The notes under the pieces are model-generated. The model did not search any database and had not been told where the DNA came from. It worked only from the letters and a program-made list of their open reading frames with translations. From NCBI GenBank assembly GCA_020634375.1, contig JACKBX010000002.1, positions 642,795-706,794 on the forward strand: a stretch of DNA of 64,000 nt. Direction: 5' to 3'. The position numbers and the translations under genes are program-made. How positions within the stretch are numbered: position 1 is the stretch's first letter; each line of letters opens with the position of its first letter. Origin of the DNA: Ardenticatenaceae bacterium. GTDB taxonomy: Bacteria > Chloroflexota > Anaerolineae > Promineifilales > Promineifilaceae. Positions 43,512 through 51,481 of this stretch are shown here, one piece after another.

Positions 43512-43600
43512 GGCACGGGATTAGCGTTGCTGGCGGCATGAAGTGGAGGCTTTAGCCGGTGCGTGTGCGTTGCTGCCTCCATGCCGGATTTTACCTTTCA

Positions 43601-43825
43601 GAATAGATTCAGCAGGGATTGCAGTGTGCCGCAATTAGTTATGAATCAGCTCATTATAGGTTGTTGTATACCACAATGGATGCTGAATGAGTTCAGCATA
43701 GATTGCTAGATAGTGCAACCTATGCTGAATCAGTTCAGTATCAATTGGGGGATACTACAAAGGGGTCTGAATCTATTCAGCATGGATTGCAGGAGGCTGC
43801 AATCGGCTCTGAATGTATTCGACAG
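43601..43825. repeat. 42-bp tandem satellite with internal dyads
   Basis: GAAT words recur exactly at 43601, 43643, 43685, 43727, 43769 and 43811, giving five full 42-bp units and a partial sixth. Each unit has a TGAAT-NNN-TTCAG dyad and a second dyad near ATTGC...GCAAT. Sequence between dyads varies more than the dyads, as expected if the symmetry is kept by selection. Confidence 0.88.
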
Positions 43826-43864
43826 AGGAGACGACGTGAGTAATCGTTTGTGTTTAACTCAGCG

Positions 43865-43897
43865 AGATTGGTTCAATCTTGAAGATTGAACCAATCT
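43865..43897. repeat. 33-bp palindromic element, copy 3 (variant)
   Basis: AGATTGGTTCAATCT-TGA-AGATTGAACCAATCT, the same size and core as the two copies flanking the toxin-antitoxin pair, with compensating changes in the outer stem. It lies 60 bases before the MoxR start, followed by four CCACTTG heptamers (43906-43933). Confidence 0.85.
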
Positions 43898-43956
43898 GAG
43901 AACCGCCCACTTGCCACTTGCCACTTGCCACTTCCTTTTGTGGTATGATTTCCGGC

Positions 43957-44898
43957 ATGGAATCCATACAACCATTCGCTCAACAACTCATCAACAATGT
44001 CGAAAACGTGATCATTGGCAAGCGCGAGGCGCTGGAACTGCTCACCGTAGCCCTGCTGTGCGAGGGGCATGTGCTGATGGAAGACGTGCCGGGCACGGGC
44101 AAAACCATGCTGGCCCGCGCCTTCGCCGTCAGCCTGGGCGTGCCCTTCAAGCGGCTGCAATGCACCCCCGACCTGCTGCCCAACGATGTGACCGGCGTCT
44201 CCATCTTCGACCAGCGCGAGCAGGCGTTTACCTTCATTCCCGGCCCCGCTTTCAGCAATATTTTGCTGGCCGACGAGATTAACCGCGCCACGCCGCGCAC
44301 GCAGTCAGCGCTGCTGGAGGCGATGGGCGAGCGGCAGGTGACGGTGGATGGAGTGACGCGGGTGTTGGCACGGCCGTTCCTCGTCATCGCCACGCAAAAC
44401 CCCATCGAGTACGAAGGCACCTTCCCCCTGCCCGAAGCGCAGCTCGACCGCTTCTTCCTCAAACTCAGCCTGGGCTACCTCGATGAGGCCAACGAAAACC
44501 AGATGCTGCTCAACCTCGGCGGCGTGCATCCCATCGAAAAGCTGGCGCAGGTGGTGGATGGCAGCCAATTACCGGAACTGGCGCAGCAAATCTGGCAGGT
44601 ACACATCGACGAAACCCTGCGCGAATACATTGTGCGCCTCGTCTTTGCCACGCGGCAGCACAAAGACCTGCTGCTGGGAGCCAGTCCACGCGGCAGCCAC
44701 GCCCTCTATCGCGGCAGCCAGGCCTACGCCGCCCTGCACGGCCGTGACTACGCCCTGCCCGACGATGTAAAAAAACTCGCCCCGGCCATCCTCAGCCACC
44801 GCTGCCTCGTCCACCCCGAAAGCGCCCTGCGTGGCCGCACCGCCACCGACATTTTCAGCGAAATCCTCGAAGAAACGGAATTAGCCATTAGCAGTTAG
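43957..44898 (+). CDS. MoxR-family AAA+ ATPase
   Basis: A 313-residue AAA+ ATPase from ATG 43957 (43945 also possible). Walker A is 'EDVPGTGKTMLARA', followed by 'LQCTPDLLPNDVTGVSIFDQ', 'GPAFSNILLADEINRATPRT' (Walker B with 'DEINRA'), 'QSALLEAMGERQVTVDG', 'FLVIATQNPIEYEGTFPLPE' (sensor 1) and 'GASPRGSHALYRGSQAYAAL' (sensor 2), all MoxR hallmarks. MoxR proteins act as chaperones for metal-enzyme or envelope complexes. It heads a MoxR-DUF58-DUF4129 set. Its last codons (ELAISS) and stop are built from TTAGC-type heptamers. Confidence 0.95.
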   Translation: MESIQPFAQQLINNVENVIIGKREALELLTVALLCEGHVLMEDVPGTGKTMLARAFAVSLGVPFKRLQCTPDLLPNDVTGVSIFDQREQAFTFIPGPAFSNILLADEINRATPRTQSALLEAMGERQVTVDGVTRVLARPFLVIATQNPIEYEGTFPLPEAQLDRFFLKLSLGYLDEANENQMLLNLGGVHPIEKLAQVVDGSQLPELAQQIWQVHIDETLREYIVRLVFATRQHKDLLLGASPRGSHALYRGSQAYAALHGRDYALPDDVKKLAPAILSHRCLVHPESALRGRTATDIFSEILEETELAISS

Positions 44899-44960
44899 CT
44901 ATTAGCGATTAGCCTATTCATTCACTATTCACCATTCATTATTCATTATTCATTATTCCC
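44884..44960. repeat. Two adjoining heptamer arrays (TTAGCNA and CATTATT types)
   Basis: About five TTAGC-led heptamers overlap the MoxR stop codon, then six or more CATTATT/CACCATT units run to the DUF58 start. Two unrelated heptamers have been amplified side by side. Confidence 0.8.
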
Positions 44961-44961
44961 C

Positions 44962-46209
44962 ATGCCCCTTCTTCCTCTCATCCTCTTTCTGCTGTTTGTC
45001 GCCTTCTTTTTGCAAGTAGACTTCATCTTCTACATTGCCTATGTGATGGTGGGAATTTATGCCTGGAGCCGTTGGTATACGCCGCGAGCTTTTGCGCGTC
45101 TGCAAGCCTCACGTCGTTATCACAGCCACGCATTTTTAGGGGAGAAAGTGACCATCACCGTGCTGGTGAAAAACAGCAACCGCCTCCCTATTTCATGGGT
45201 ACACATCACAGAGTCTATTGCCCCAGACTTGCGAGCCGGGCAAGAATTTAACCAGGCCGTCATGCTGCCGGGGCGCAGCACAATAGAACGGAGCTACCAG
45301 GTGCGGGCGCTGCGCCGCGGCTATTATCGCCTGGGGCCACTGCGTTTTGTCAGCGGCGATTTATTTGGGCTGTCTCAGGAAATGCAGGGATTTGTGCCGC
45401 CCGATTACTTTACCGTGTATCCGCACATTATTCCCCTGGCAAAATTGGGGCTGCCCTCGCGCCTGCCGTTTGGCACCATTGCCAGCAGGCAGCGCCTGTT
45501 TGCGGACCCGGCACGGCCCATGGGCGTGCGTGAGTTCCGCTCTGGCGATTCGCTGCGGCAAATTAATTGGAAGGCCAGCGCCCATACACAGGATTTGCTG
45601 GTGCGCAGTTTTGAACCGGCGATTTCGCTGGAAACGGCCGTGCTCCTCAACCTGCACCTGCCCGATTACCGCCCCAACGACCGCCTATACTACACGGAAT
45701 GGGCCATTGAGGCAGCGGCTTCGCTGGCGGCGTACCTGATTAATGAACGTCAAGCTGTGGGGCTGCTGACGAACGGCCGTGATCCCCTATTAGGCCACGA
45801 AAGCGCAGCGCTGGCCTTTGACGAAGTAAGCGGTCGGTTGATGGATGCGGAGGAAGGGGGTTTGCTGCCGCCCCCCATTTTGCCACGAAACGGCCGTGCA
45901 CACCTGATGAAAATTCTGGAGCGACTGGCCCGCCTGGAAGCTGGCGATACGCACCCGCTGATCCGATGGCTGCCTACAGCCGGGCTGGGCCTCAGTTGGG
46001 GAACCACGCTGCTGGTGATCACGCCGCAAGGAGACGAAGCCACCTGCCAGGAACTGCACCGGCTGGCGCGAGCCGGGTTCAATCCGGTGCTTATTGCCGT
46101 TGAGCGAGACAATGCCTTTGGGCAGGTGCGCGAACGGGCGCGGCAGTTGGGTTTCGTGGCGTATAATGTAACCAGTAAAAAGAGTTTGAATCAGACTTTG
46201 GGGAGCTAG
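44962..46209 (+). CDS. DUF58 domain protein
   Basis: A 415-residue membrane-anchored protein. Two N-terminal helices ('PLLPLILFLLFVAFFLQVDF', 'IFYIAYVMVGIYAW') are followed by a beta-sandwich and the DUF58 signature 'MGVREFRSGDSLRQINWKAS' and 'LLVRSFEP', with a vWA-like part ('ETAVLLNLHLPDY'). DUF58 proteins partner MoxR ATPases, probably as substrate or adaptor at the membrane. It starts 63 bases after MoxR through a heptamer array and is followed 28 bases later by the DUF4129 gene. Confidence 0.92.
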   Translation: MPLLPLILFLLFVAFFLQVDFIFYIAYVMVGIYAWSRWYTPRAFARLQASRRYHSHAFLGEKVTITVLVKNSNRLPISWVHITESIAPDLRAGQEFNQAVMLPGRSTIERSYQVRALRRGYYRLGPLRFVSGDLFGLSQEMQGFVPPDYFTVYPHIIPLAKLGLPSRLPFGTIASRQRLFADPARPMGVREFRSGDSLRQINWKASAHTQDLLVRSFEPAISLETAVLLNLHLPDYRPNDRLYYTEWAIEAAASLAAYLINERQAVGLLTNGRDPLLGHESAALAFDEVSGRLMDAEEGGLLPPPILPRNGRAHLMKILERLARLEAGDTHPLIRWLPTAGLGLSWGTTLLVITPQGDEATCQELHRLARAGFNPVLIAVERDNAFGQVRERARQLGFVAYNVTSKKSLNQTLGS

Positions 46210-46237
46210 AGGATAGAGCTAGCTTTCGCCCACCATT

Positions 46238-47920
46238 ATGAACAAGACATCTCTTTCCCTCTCTGAATATGCGACTGGTGTGTGGGCCGGCCGGGTTTTG
46301 CAGCCGATTGCGATGACTGTGTTGGTAACGGCCGTTTTCCTGGGCCTCAGCACCATTGCCGAAATCATCACGGGGGATACTTATTGGACGCGGTCGAGTC
46401 TCCTGATTAGCTTCGTTGCCCTGGAGACCATCTACACAACCTTCTGGATTGAACATCCGCGCCGTCGCCTGGTAGCCCGCAACCAATACCGGCTGGCCGA
46501 GTTTGGTTTGTTGTTCCTCATCACCCGCATCTTTGTATGGTTTGCCAGTGGGCAAGGAATACCAACGGTAGATGATTTTCGTCTGTATTTACGCGAACCA
46601 CTGTCCTTTTTTTCTGAAAGTCACTTCATCTTCACCATGTTATTTGTGTTGGCGGCCTGGCAATTTGCCGTGAAACAGGCAAGCATTTTTCGCCAACTGG
46701 CAATCTCCCCAGAAGAGGCGCGTTATTACTCGCTGCCCGCCTATGAACGCTCCCTGGAATACAATGACAAGCCAATTCTCGTCAAGCGCAGCACTTTGGT
46801 GAAGGCATTTTTCCGCCAATGGCTATGGGGCGGCATTGTGTTGGTTTTTATCGCCTCAATGAGCACGTTGGAACTGGCTAGTTTGTCACATACAGCACAT
46901 CCCTGGAATGTGGCGCGGTTGGGATTACGGCCGTCTCTCTTGGGCGCTCTCATCTCCTACTTCCTGGCCGGGTTGTGGCTGCTCAGCCAGGGGCGTATGC
47001 AGGTGATGAATGCCCGTTGGTTGTTCGATGGCGTGCAAAAAGAAACGCAAATCAGGCAGCAGTGGCAGCGCAATAGTCTGATCGTGCTGCTGGTTATGGC
47101 CCTGATTGCCGCCTTCCTGCCTATTGGCTCAACGCTGCCGATCAGCCGTATTTTGCAATTGGTGGTTGGGGCCATCCTCTATGTAGGGTATATACTTTAT
47201 TACCTGTTTTCGTTGCTGTTCCTGGCTTTTCTCTCGCTGTTTCGGAGTCATGCCCCCACTGGGCCTGCTCCACCGCCTACGCCAACGCCCTTGCCCACGC
47301 CAGCCCTGCCACAAGATTTACTACCCCAACAGAGCCAACAGCTTGCGCCTCCCAGCGAGACGGCCGCACTGCTTATGAGTTCGTATATCTGGACGTTGGC
47401 GATTTTTTTGGTGGTAACGGCCGTGCTCTACTTCCTACGTGAGCGAGACGTCACCGTCAACAAAGCCGCCTTGCGCCAATGGTGGCAGCGTGCCCTCATC
47501 TGGCTGCGGCAGTTGTGGCAAAGTGCCGCCTCAGAAATCAATGATTTGCGTCAGAGCTTGCGCCGTCCCACGCCAAAATTGCCCGAAGCCGAACAAGACC
47601 CGCGTCCCTCCTGGCAATTTGTTCGGGTAAACGGATTACCCCCTCGTGAACAGGTACGTTACTTCTATTTATCTGTTGTGCGTCGCGCTGGTGAAACCGG
47701 TGTTCCCCGACAAAAAAGCGAAACCCCTCTGGAATATGCAACAAACTTAAAAGAACGCTGGCCCGAACATGAACATGAACTGGAAGACCTAACCCAAGCC
47801 TTTCTTGCCGCTCGCTACAGCGCCCACCCAATTGAAAAAAGCATGGCAAATACCATCAAAAACAGTTGGAAGCGCATCAGCCATAAAATCCGCCACTCCA
47901 AAAACGCAAAAGACAATTAA
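46238..47920 (+). CDS. Multipass membrane protein with C-terminal DUF4129-like domain
   Basis: A 560-residue protein with five or six predicted helices in the first 340 residues ('LQPIAMTVLVTAVFLGLS', 'HFIFTMLFVLAAWQFAV', 'NSLIVLLVMALIAAFLPIGS'), a Pro-rich loop, another helix ('TLAIFLVVTAVLYFL') and a cytosolic tail. The tail, 'REQVRYFYLSVVRRAGETGV' with 'KSETPLEYATNLKERWPEHE', matches the DUF4129 pattern. It completes a MoxR-DUF58-DUF4129 set of the kind usually joined by a transglutaminase-like membrane protein, which is absent here. The set's role in other bacteria is unresolved. Confidence 0.82.
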   Translation: MNKTSLSLSEYATGVWAGRVLQPIAMTVLVTAVFLGLSTIAEIITGDTYWTRSSLLISFVALETIYTTFWIEHPRRRLVARNQYRLAEFGLLFLITRIFVWFASGQGIPTVDDFRLYLREPLSFFSESHFIFTMLFVLAAWQFAVKQASIFRQLAISPEEARYYSLPAYERSLEYNDKPILVKRSTLVKAFFRQWLWGGIVLVFIASMSTLELASLSHTAHPWNVARLGLRPSLLGALISYFLAGLWLLSQGRMQVMNARWLFDGVQKETQIRQQWQRNSLIVLLVMALIAAFLPIGSTLPISRILQLVVGAILYVGYILYYLFSLLFLAFLSLFRSHAPTGPAPPPTPTPLPTPALPQDLLPQQSQQLAPPSETAALLMSSYIWTLAIFLVVTAVLYFLRERDVTVNKAALRQWWQRALIWLRQLWQSAASEINDLRQSLRRPTPKLPEAEQDPRPSWQFVRVNGLPPREQVRYFYLSVVRRAGETGVPRQKSETPLEYATNLKERWPEHEHELEDLTQAFLAARYSAHPIEKSMANTIKNSWKRISHKIRHSKNAKDN

Positions 47921-48084
47921 ATAACCACTTAAGCCTGCAAGGTTCAGGCAAACAAAGGATGCAAACTTCGTAGTCTCCAGCAAAACTAAACGCATGCCTT
48001 CCCACTAAAGATTCCCCACACTGTGCATCTAATAAGTAGAAAATGCAGCAATAAAGACTTCTTGTGAAGTAATATGGTATCAGT

Positions 48085-48675
48085 ATGAAGGATATCCAAG
48101 CGGTGGTGAGCCAATGCCAGGAAGGTCACTTGGATGCGTTCACTGCCTTATTCAACCACTGTCAAAACCACGTTTATGACGTTGCCTGCGCTATTTTGCG
48201 GAATGAAGCGGCGGCCGAAGATGCCGTTCAGGATACCTTCTTGGCTGTTTTTCAGAAGATTGGCAGCTATAAAGGTGAAGCATCTTTTGAGACCTGGCTT
48301 ATCGCCATTACCATCAATCAATGCCGTATGCGTCTGCGGAAACAGAAAGTACGGCAGTTCCTATCACTGGAACGCTTGAGCCGGGAGCGTCTTTTCGGTA
48401 GCAGAGGCAGCGGTGAGGGGGTCGCCGACACTGTTCACCAACGCCAGCGCCGACAAACGCTGTGGGAGTTGGTAGACCAGTTGGATGACCGGCTGCGCCT
48501 GCCCCTAATCCTTCGTTATCGTTATGCGCTCCCTTGTGGGGAAATTGCCAATATTCTTGGCCGACGTCAATCCACTGTCTACCAACATCTGCACGAAGGA
48601 CGAAAACTGCTAGAGAAAATGGCCCAGCAAAAAGAAGCCGAGAGTCTGGTGCCGTCAGCTGAGATAGCGAGCTAA
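48085..48675 (+). CDS. ECF-type RNA polymerase sigma factor
   Basis: A 196-residue sigma factor. Region 2 is 'LDAFTALFNHCQNHVYDVAC' and 'AAAEDAVQDTFLAVFQKIG' with 'SYKGEASFETWLIAITIN'. Region 4 is 'QLDDRLRLPLILRYRYALP' and 'GEIANILGRRQSTVYQHLHE'. No region 1.1 or 3 is seen. It lies 7 bases before a zinc-finger anti-sigma gene, the standard control pair: the anti-sigma factor holds the sigma factor until an envelope signal arrives. Confidence 0.94.
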   Translation: MKDIQAVVSQCQEGHLDAFTALFNHCQNHVYDVACAILRNEAAAEDAVQDTFLAVFQKIGSYKGEASFETWLIAITINQCRMRLRKQKVRQFLSLERLSRERLFGSRGSGEGVADTVHQRQRRQTLWELVDQLDDRLRLPLILRYRYALPCGEIANILGRRQSTVYQHLHEGRKLLEKMAQQKEAESLVPSAEIAS

Positions 48676-48682
48676 TAAACCG

Positions 48683-50098
48683 ATGAGTCTGTTGAAACAA
48701 CATACCAATCCACCGATAAATCATTTTGTTGTCGCCTATTTTGAGGCTTTCCAAGATGGGGCGTTGACTGATTCTGAGGCCATGCGCTTCCACCAGCATC
48801 TCGCTGACTGCCAACAATGCCGGGATTGGGTTGACCAGCAAGGAAACCTTATTGAGCGCCTGCAAATGGGGGCCACACCGCAATTATGTTTATCGCCAAC
48901 CGCCGCCAAGCGCGTGCAGCGCAACCTGTATAACCGTATGCGGAGGACCATGATTATGAATAATGTAAAAACAATTGTAGGGACAGTAACGGCCGTTGCC
49001 GTTCTGGCTGTCATTATCGGATTTTTCATCTTCCAGGCCAGGGATCTCAACCCAACAGGAACAGTTGAACAAGTTACACCGAAATTAGAAACGTCTGAAG
49101 GGACGCCACCGCCAACTTTAAATTCCATCTCCATCGCTTTGACTCAACAGGCTTTAACACCTATTCCCCCAACAAGAGAAATTGATGAACAACTCTTCGC
49201 GGCAGTCACTGCGAATGACACTGACACCGTAAAACAATTCCTGAATGCTGGAGCCGATCCCAACACCGTCAATTCTGAAGGTATTCCCGTTTTGGTAAGA
49301 GCGATCCGAGGCGCTGGCAACACAAATATCATCAAGCTGCTGTTGGAGTTCGGCGCTGATGTAAATAGCCACAACGGTAGTGAACACGCTTTTCTACCTC
49401 AAGCGGCTTGGGCAGGTCAACTTGAGATAGTCCAGTTGTTACTTGACGCAGGTGCAGATGTAAATGCCACCAAGGACTTCACAGCAAGGAGTGGAGTATT
49501 GTTCCATCAAGCGTCAGCCGTATTGCACGCGGTTGATGGAAACCACATTGAGGTTGTCAAACTTCTAATCGCTTATGGTGCCGACGTTAACCAAACGGAG
49601 TGGAACAATAAGGGTCATGCATTATTTAGCGCAGCCTTTTATAACTATCCTGAAATGGTTGCACTCCTCCTTAACAATGGGGCGGATCCCCAAATAAATA
49701 CAAACTGGGACACGGGGGTAACGCCGTTACATGGTGCGGCGGATAATGGTTCAATCGAAGCTATTCGGGTATTACTGGACAGCGGAGTTAACGCAGACAT
49801 TCAAACAAATACAGGCCTGACCCCAATTATGAGCGTGATTGAGGATGGTTGGGCTAGTAATAAACTCGAAATCTTTACGATTCTCCTAGAGGGGGGGGCA
49901 GATCCGAACGCGCAGGATAATTTTGGCAACACCGCCCTTCACCATGCGGCTATGAGGGGTTCCGTCGAAGTAATTCAATTCCTAATCGAGAATGGCGCGG
50001 TTCTGGATATAGAGAATAACAACGGCAAAACCGCCCTGGACCTTGCCGCAAACGACGAAATTGCTGAAATGCTGCGCGAGGCAGGTGCAGAAGAATAA
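48683..50098 (+). CDS. Zinc-finger anti-sigma factor with exported ankyrin repeats
   Basis: A 471-residue fusion. The cytoplasmic N-terminus carries the ZAS motif H-x3-C-x2-C in 'MRFHQHLADCQQCRDW', which grips ECF sigma factors. One membrane helix follows at about residue 95-115 ('TVTAVAVLAVIIGFFIF'), then a short Pro/Thr linker. Residues about 165-470 are eight or so ankyrin repeats ('AVTANDTDTVKQFLNAGADP', 'EIVQLLLDAGADVNATKD', 'IFTILLEGGADPNAQDNFG'). Topology puts the ankyrin stack outside the membrane, as a likely sensor. Coupled to the sigma gene by a 7-base gap. ANK as an anti-sigma sensory domain is uncommon. Confidence 0.88.
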   Translation: MSLLKQHTNPPINHFVVAYFEAFQDGALTDSEAMRFHQHLADCQQCRDWVDQQGNLIERLQMGATPQLCLSPTAAKRVQRNLYNRMRRTMIMNNVKTIVGTVTAVAVLAVIIGFFIFQARDLNPTGTVEQVTPKLETSEGTPPPTLNSISIALTQQALTPIPPTREIDEQLFAAVTANDTDTVKQFLNAGADPNTVNSEGIPVLVRAIRGAGNTNIIKLLLEFGADVNSHNGSEHAFLPQAAWAGQLEIVQLLLDAGADVNATKDFTARSGVLFHQASAVLHAVDGNHIEVVKLLIAYGADVNQTEWNNKGHALFSAAFYNYPEMVALLLNNGADPQINTNWDTGVTPLHGAADNGSIEAIRVLLDSGVNADIQTNTGLTPIMSVIEDGWASNKLEIFTILLEGGADPNAQDNFGNTALHHAAMRGSVEVIQFLIENGAVLDIENNNGKTALDLAANDEIAEMLREAGAEE

Positions 50099-50200
50099 CT
50101 TTTGCAAACAAAATCAGCTTTAAAACTGAGTAAGTTTCCCGCTCAGTCAAATACTGTGTAGCTTGACGCTGAAGAAGCATCTAAGCAAGGAGATGGAAAA

Positions 50201-50686
50201 ATGAAAAAGGGGTTATTGATGTTAATCACAGCGCTGGTGATTACACTCTTGTTCGCATCGTTTTCAACAGTTGCTGCGGAACCTAACGCACCTATTCTGT
50301 GTTTTGTGGACATGGAATACAATGGTGATCATTGGGAAGGGGAGGTTCACGAATGCAGCCTCAAAGGAAATATCAGGTTTGATCCAGACCCAGATAATCC
50401 GTCCTATCTCGCCGGTAAAACACTGCACTTCTTTGAATTATTCACCATCGAACCAGATAGTGGCGGCGTAATTCAAGGAAATACAGTCGGGGTTGGACAT
50501 CTCTACGAGCCGTTCCATTTTAGGGCTAATGGCTGGGTAACAAACGCGACGGAACCATGGACGGGTTTAATAGGAAACAAGTATTTCGAAATGGGCACAT
50601 CAACCGACCCACTCGACCCTTTGATTCCTTTAACTGTCGAAGACATGACAATGAGAATAGTACCTGCCCAACAGCCCATGCCCTAA
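50201..50686 (+). CDS. Small secreted protein of unknown function
   Basis: A 161-residue protein with a clear signal peptide ('GLLMLITALVITLLFASF' ending 'TVAAEPNA') behind AAGGAG. The mature part has two cysteines ('PILCFVDMEY', 'VHECSLKG') that could form a disulphide, and a beta-rich sequence ('GWVTNATEPWTGLIGNKYFE'). I do not recognise a family. It lies about 100 bases after the anti-sigma factor on the same strand and could be a target or partner of that regulon. It has its own strong terminator. Confidence 0.75.
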   Translation: MKKGLLMLITALVITLLFASFSTVAAEPNAPILCFVDMEYNGDHWEGEVHECSLKGNIRFDPDPDNPSYLAGKTLHFFELFTIEPDSGGVIQGNTVGVGHLYEPFHFRANGWVTNATEPWTGLIGNKYFEMGTSTDPLDPLIPLTVEDMTMRIVPAQQPMP

Positions 50687-50704
50687 TTAACTCGAAGACA
50701 ATCA

Positions 50705-50759
50705 TGCGTACTTTTCAATCGCATCACAGCGATGGTTTTGCCGAAAAGTACGCATTTTT
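50705..50759 (+). terminator. Intrinsic terminator after the small secreted protein
   Basis: TGCGTACTTTTC and GAAAAGTACGCA form a 12-bp stem with an inner ATCG/CGAT stem, followed by TTTTT. Confidence 0.85.
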
Positions 50760-50779
50760 CCAGACTCCCACCATCTTCC

Positions 50780-51325
50780 TCACTTGCCGCCAAGGGAAGC
50801 TAACAACCCCCATGTCAACAGTCCAACAACCAATTGGAATATAAATTGATTGAGCCGGACTCCCATCTCTAATAACACCACGTTCAAAATGGCTCCTGCC
50901 AACGCCCCCAAAAACAGGCCAATGATGGCCCCTTTGATAGCTTCTCCCGGTACTGTGAAAAGCACCCCCAGCAGAGCGCCCAATAATGCCGTCAAACCAA
51001 TCCACTGCCCGGCCTGAATAATCCGCGCAGACATGACTGCTTCACGGGATTGAAAAGCGTCAATCAGTGATGCCAGCGAGATGTTGCCAATCACATTCAG
51101 CGTTAACACCAACTGAATAAATAACATCACCAGGCCCGAAATAATGCCAAACAGGAGAACGCGCCCCATCGTGTCTGGGGCTTGGGCAACAGACCATACA
51201 ACCGCGCCAACTACCGCGCCAACAGCAAGGCCATTCAAGGCGCCCGCGCCCAAATCATCCAGCAAAGCCAAAGCGACTGTTGCAATAACAGCGTGGGACA
51301 TTATGTATGCCAGTAACGTACTCAT
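50780..51325 (-). CDS. Multipass membrane protein of unknown function
   Basis: A 181-residue hydrophobic protein with about five helices rich in Gly and Ala ('GALNGLAVGAVVGAVVWSVA', 'LFGIISGLVMLFIQLVLTL', 'WIGLTALLGALLGVLFTV', 'AIIGLFLGALAGAILNVVLL', 'FIFQLVVGLLTWGLLASLG'). No charged catalytic motif or transporter signature is recognised. It is convergent with the secreted-protein gene across the terminator. Its start (ATG 51325) lies behind AGGGATGATAT. Confidence 0.72.
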   Translation of the reverse strand: MSTLLAYIMSHAVIATVALALLDDLGAGALNGLAVGAVVGAVVWSVAQAPDTMGRVLLFGIISGLVMLFIQLVLTLNVIGNISLASLIDAFQSREAVMSARIIQAGQWIGLTALLGALLGVLFTVPGEAIKGAIIGLFLGALAGAILNVVLLEMGVRLNQFIFQLVVGLLTWGLLASLGGK

Positions 51326-51481
51326 ATATCATCCCTCCATTGGGCGTTTTAAAATTGATTTGCCTAATTTTATCTGAACCTGGGCTATTCGCTAATTTGT
51401 AATAATGATGATAAAAAATGGCAAGCGACATGTCTGCAAGTATGCAGACATGCATACTTTCTCACTATAGGAGTTTTTCCC

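Noticed and set aside
43150..43582. Glycine/tryptophan- or proline/asparagine-rich repeat proteins across the 14-bp satellite
   Set aside because: Open frames are a trivial result of a G-rich repeat; none has a start region with a ribosome site or extends into unique coding sequence.
43601..43825. Possible CRISPR array or tRNA-like cluster
   Set aside because: The 42-bp units have dyads, but the sequence between them is a degraded copy of the same unit, not unrelated spacers; no cloverleaf fits.
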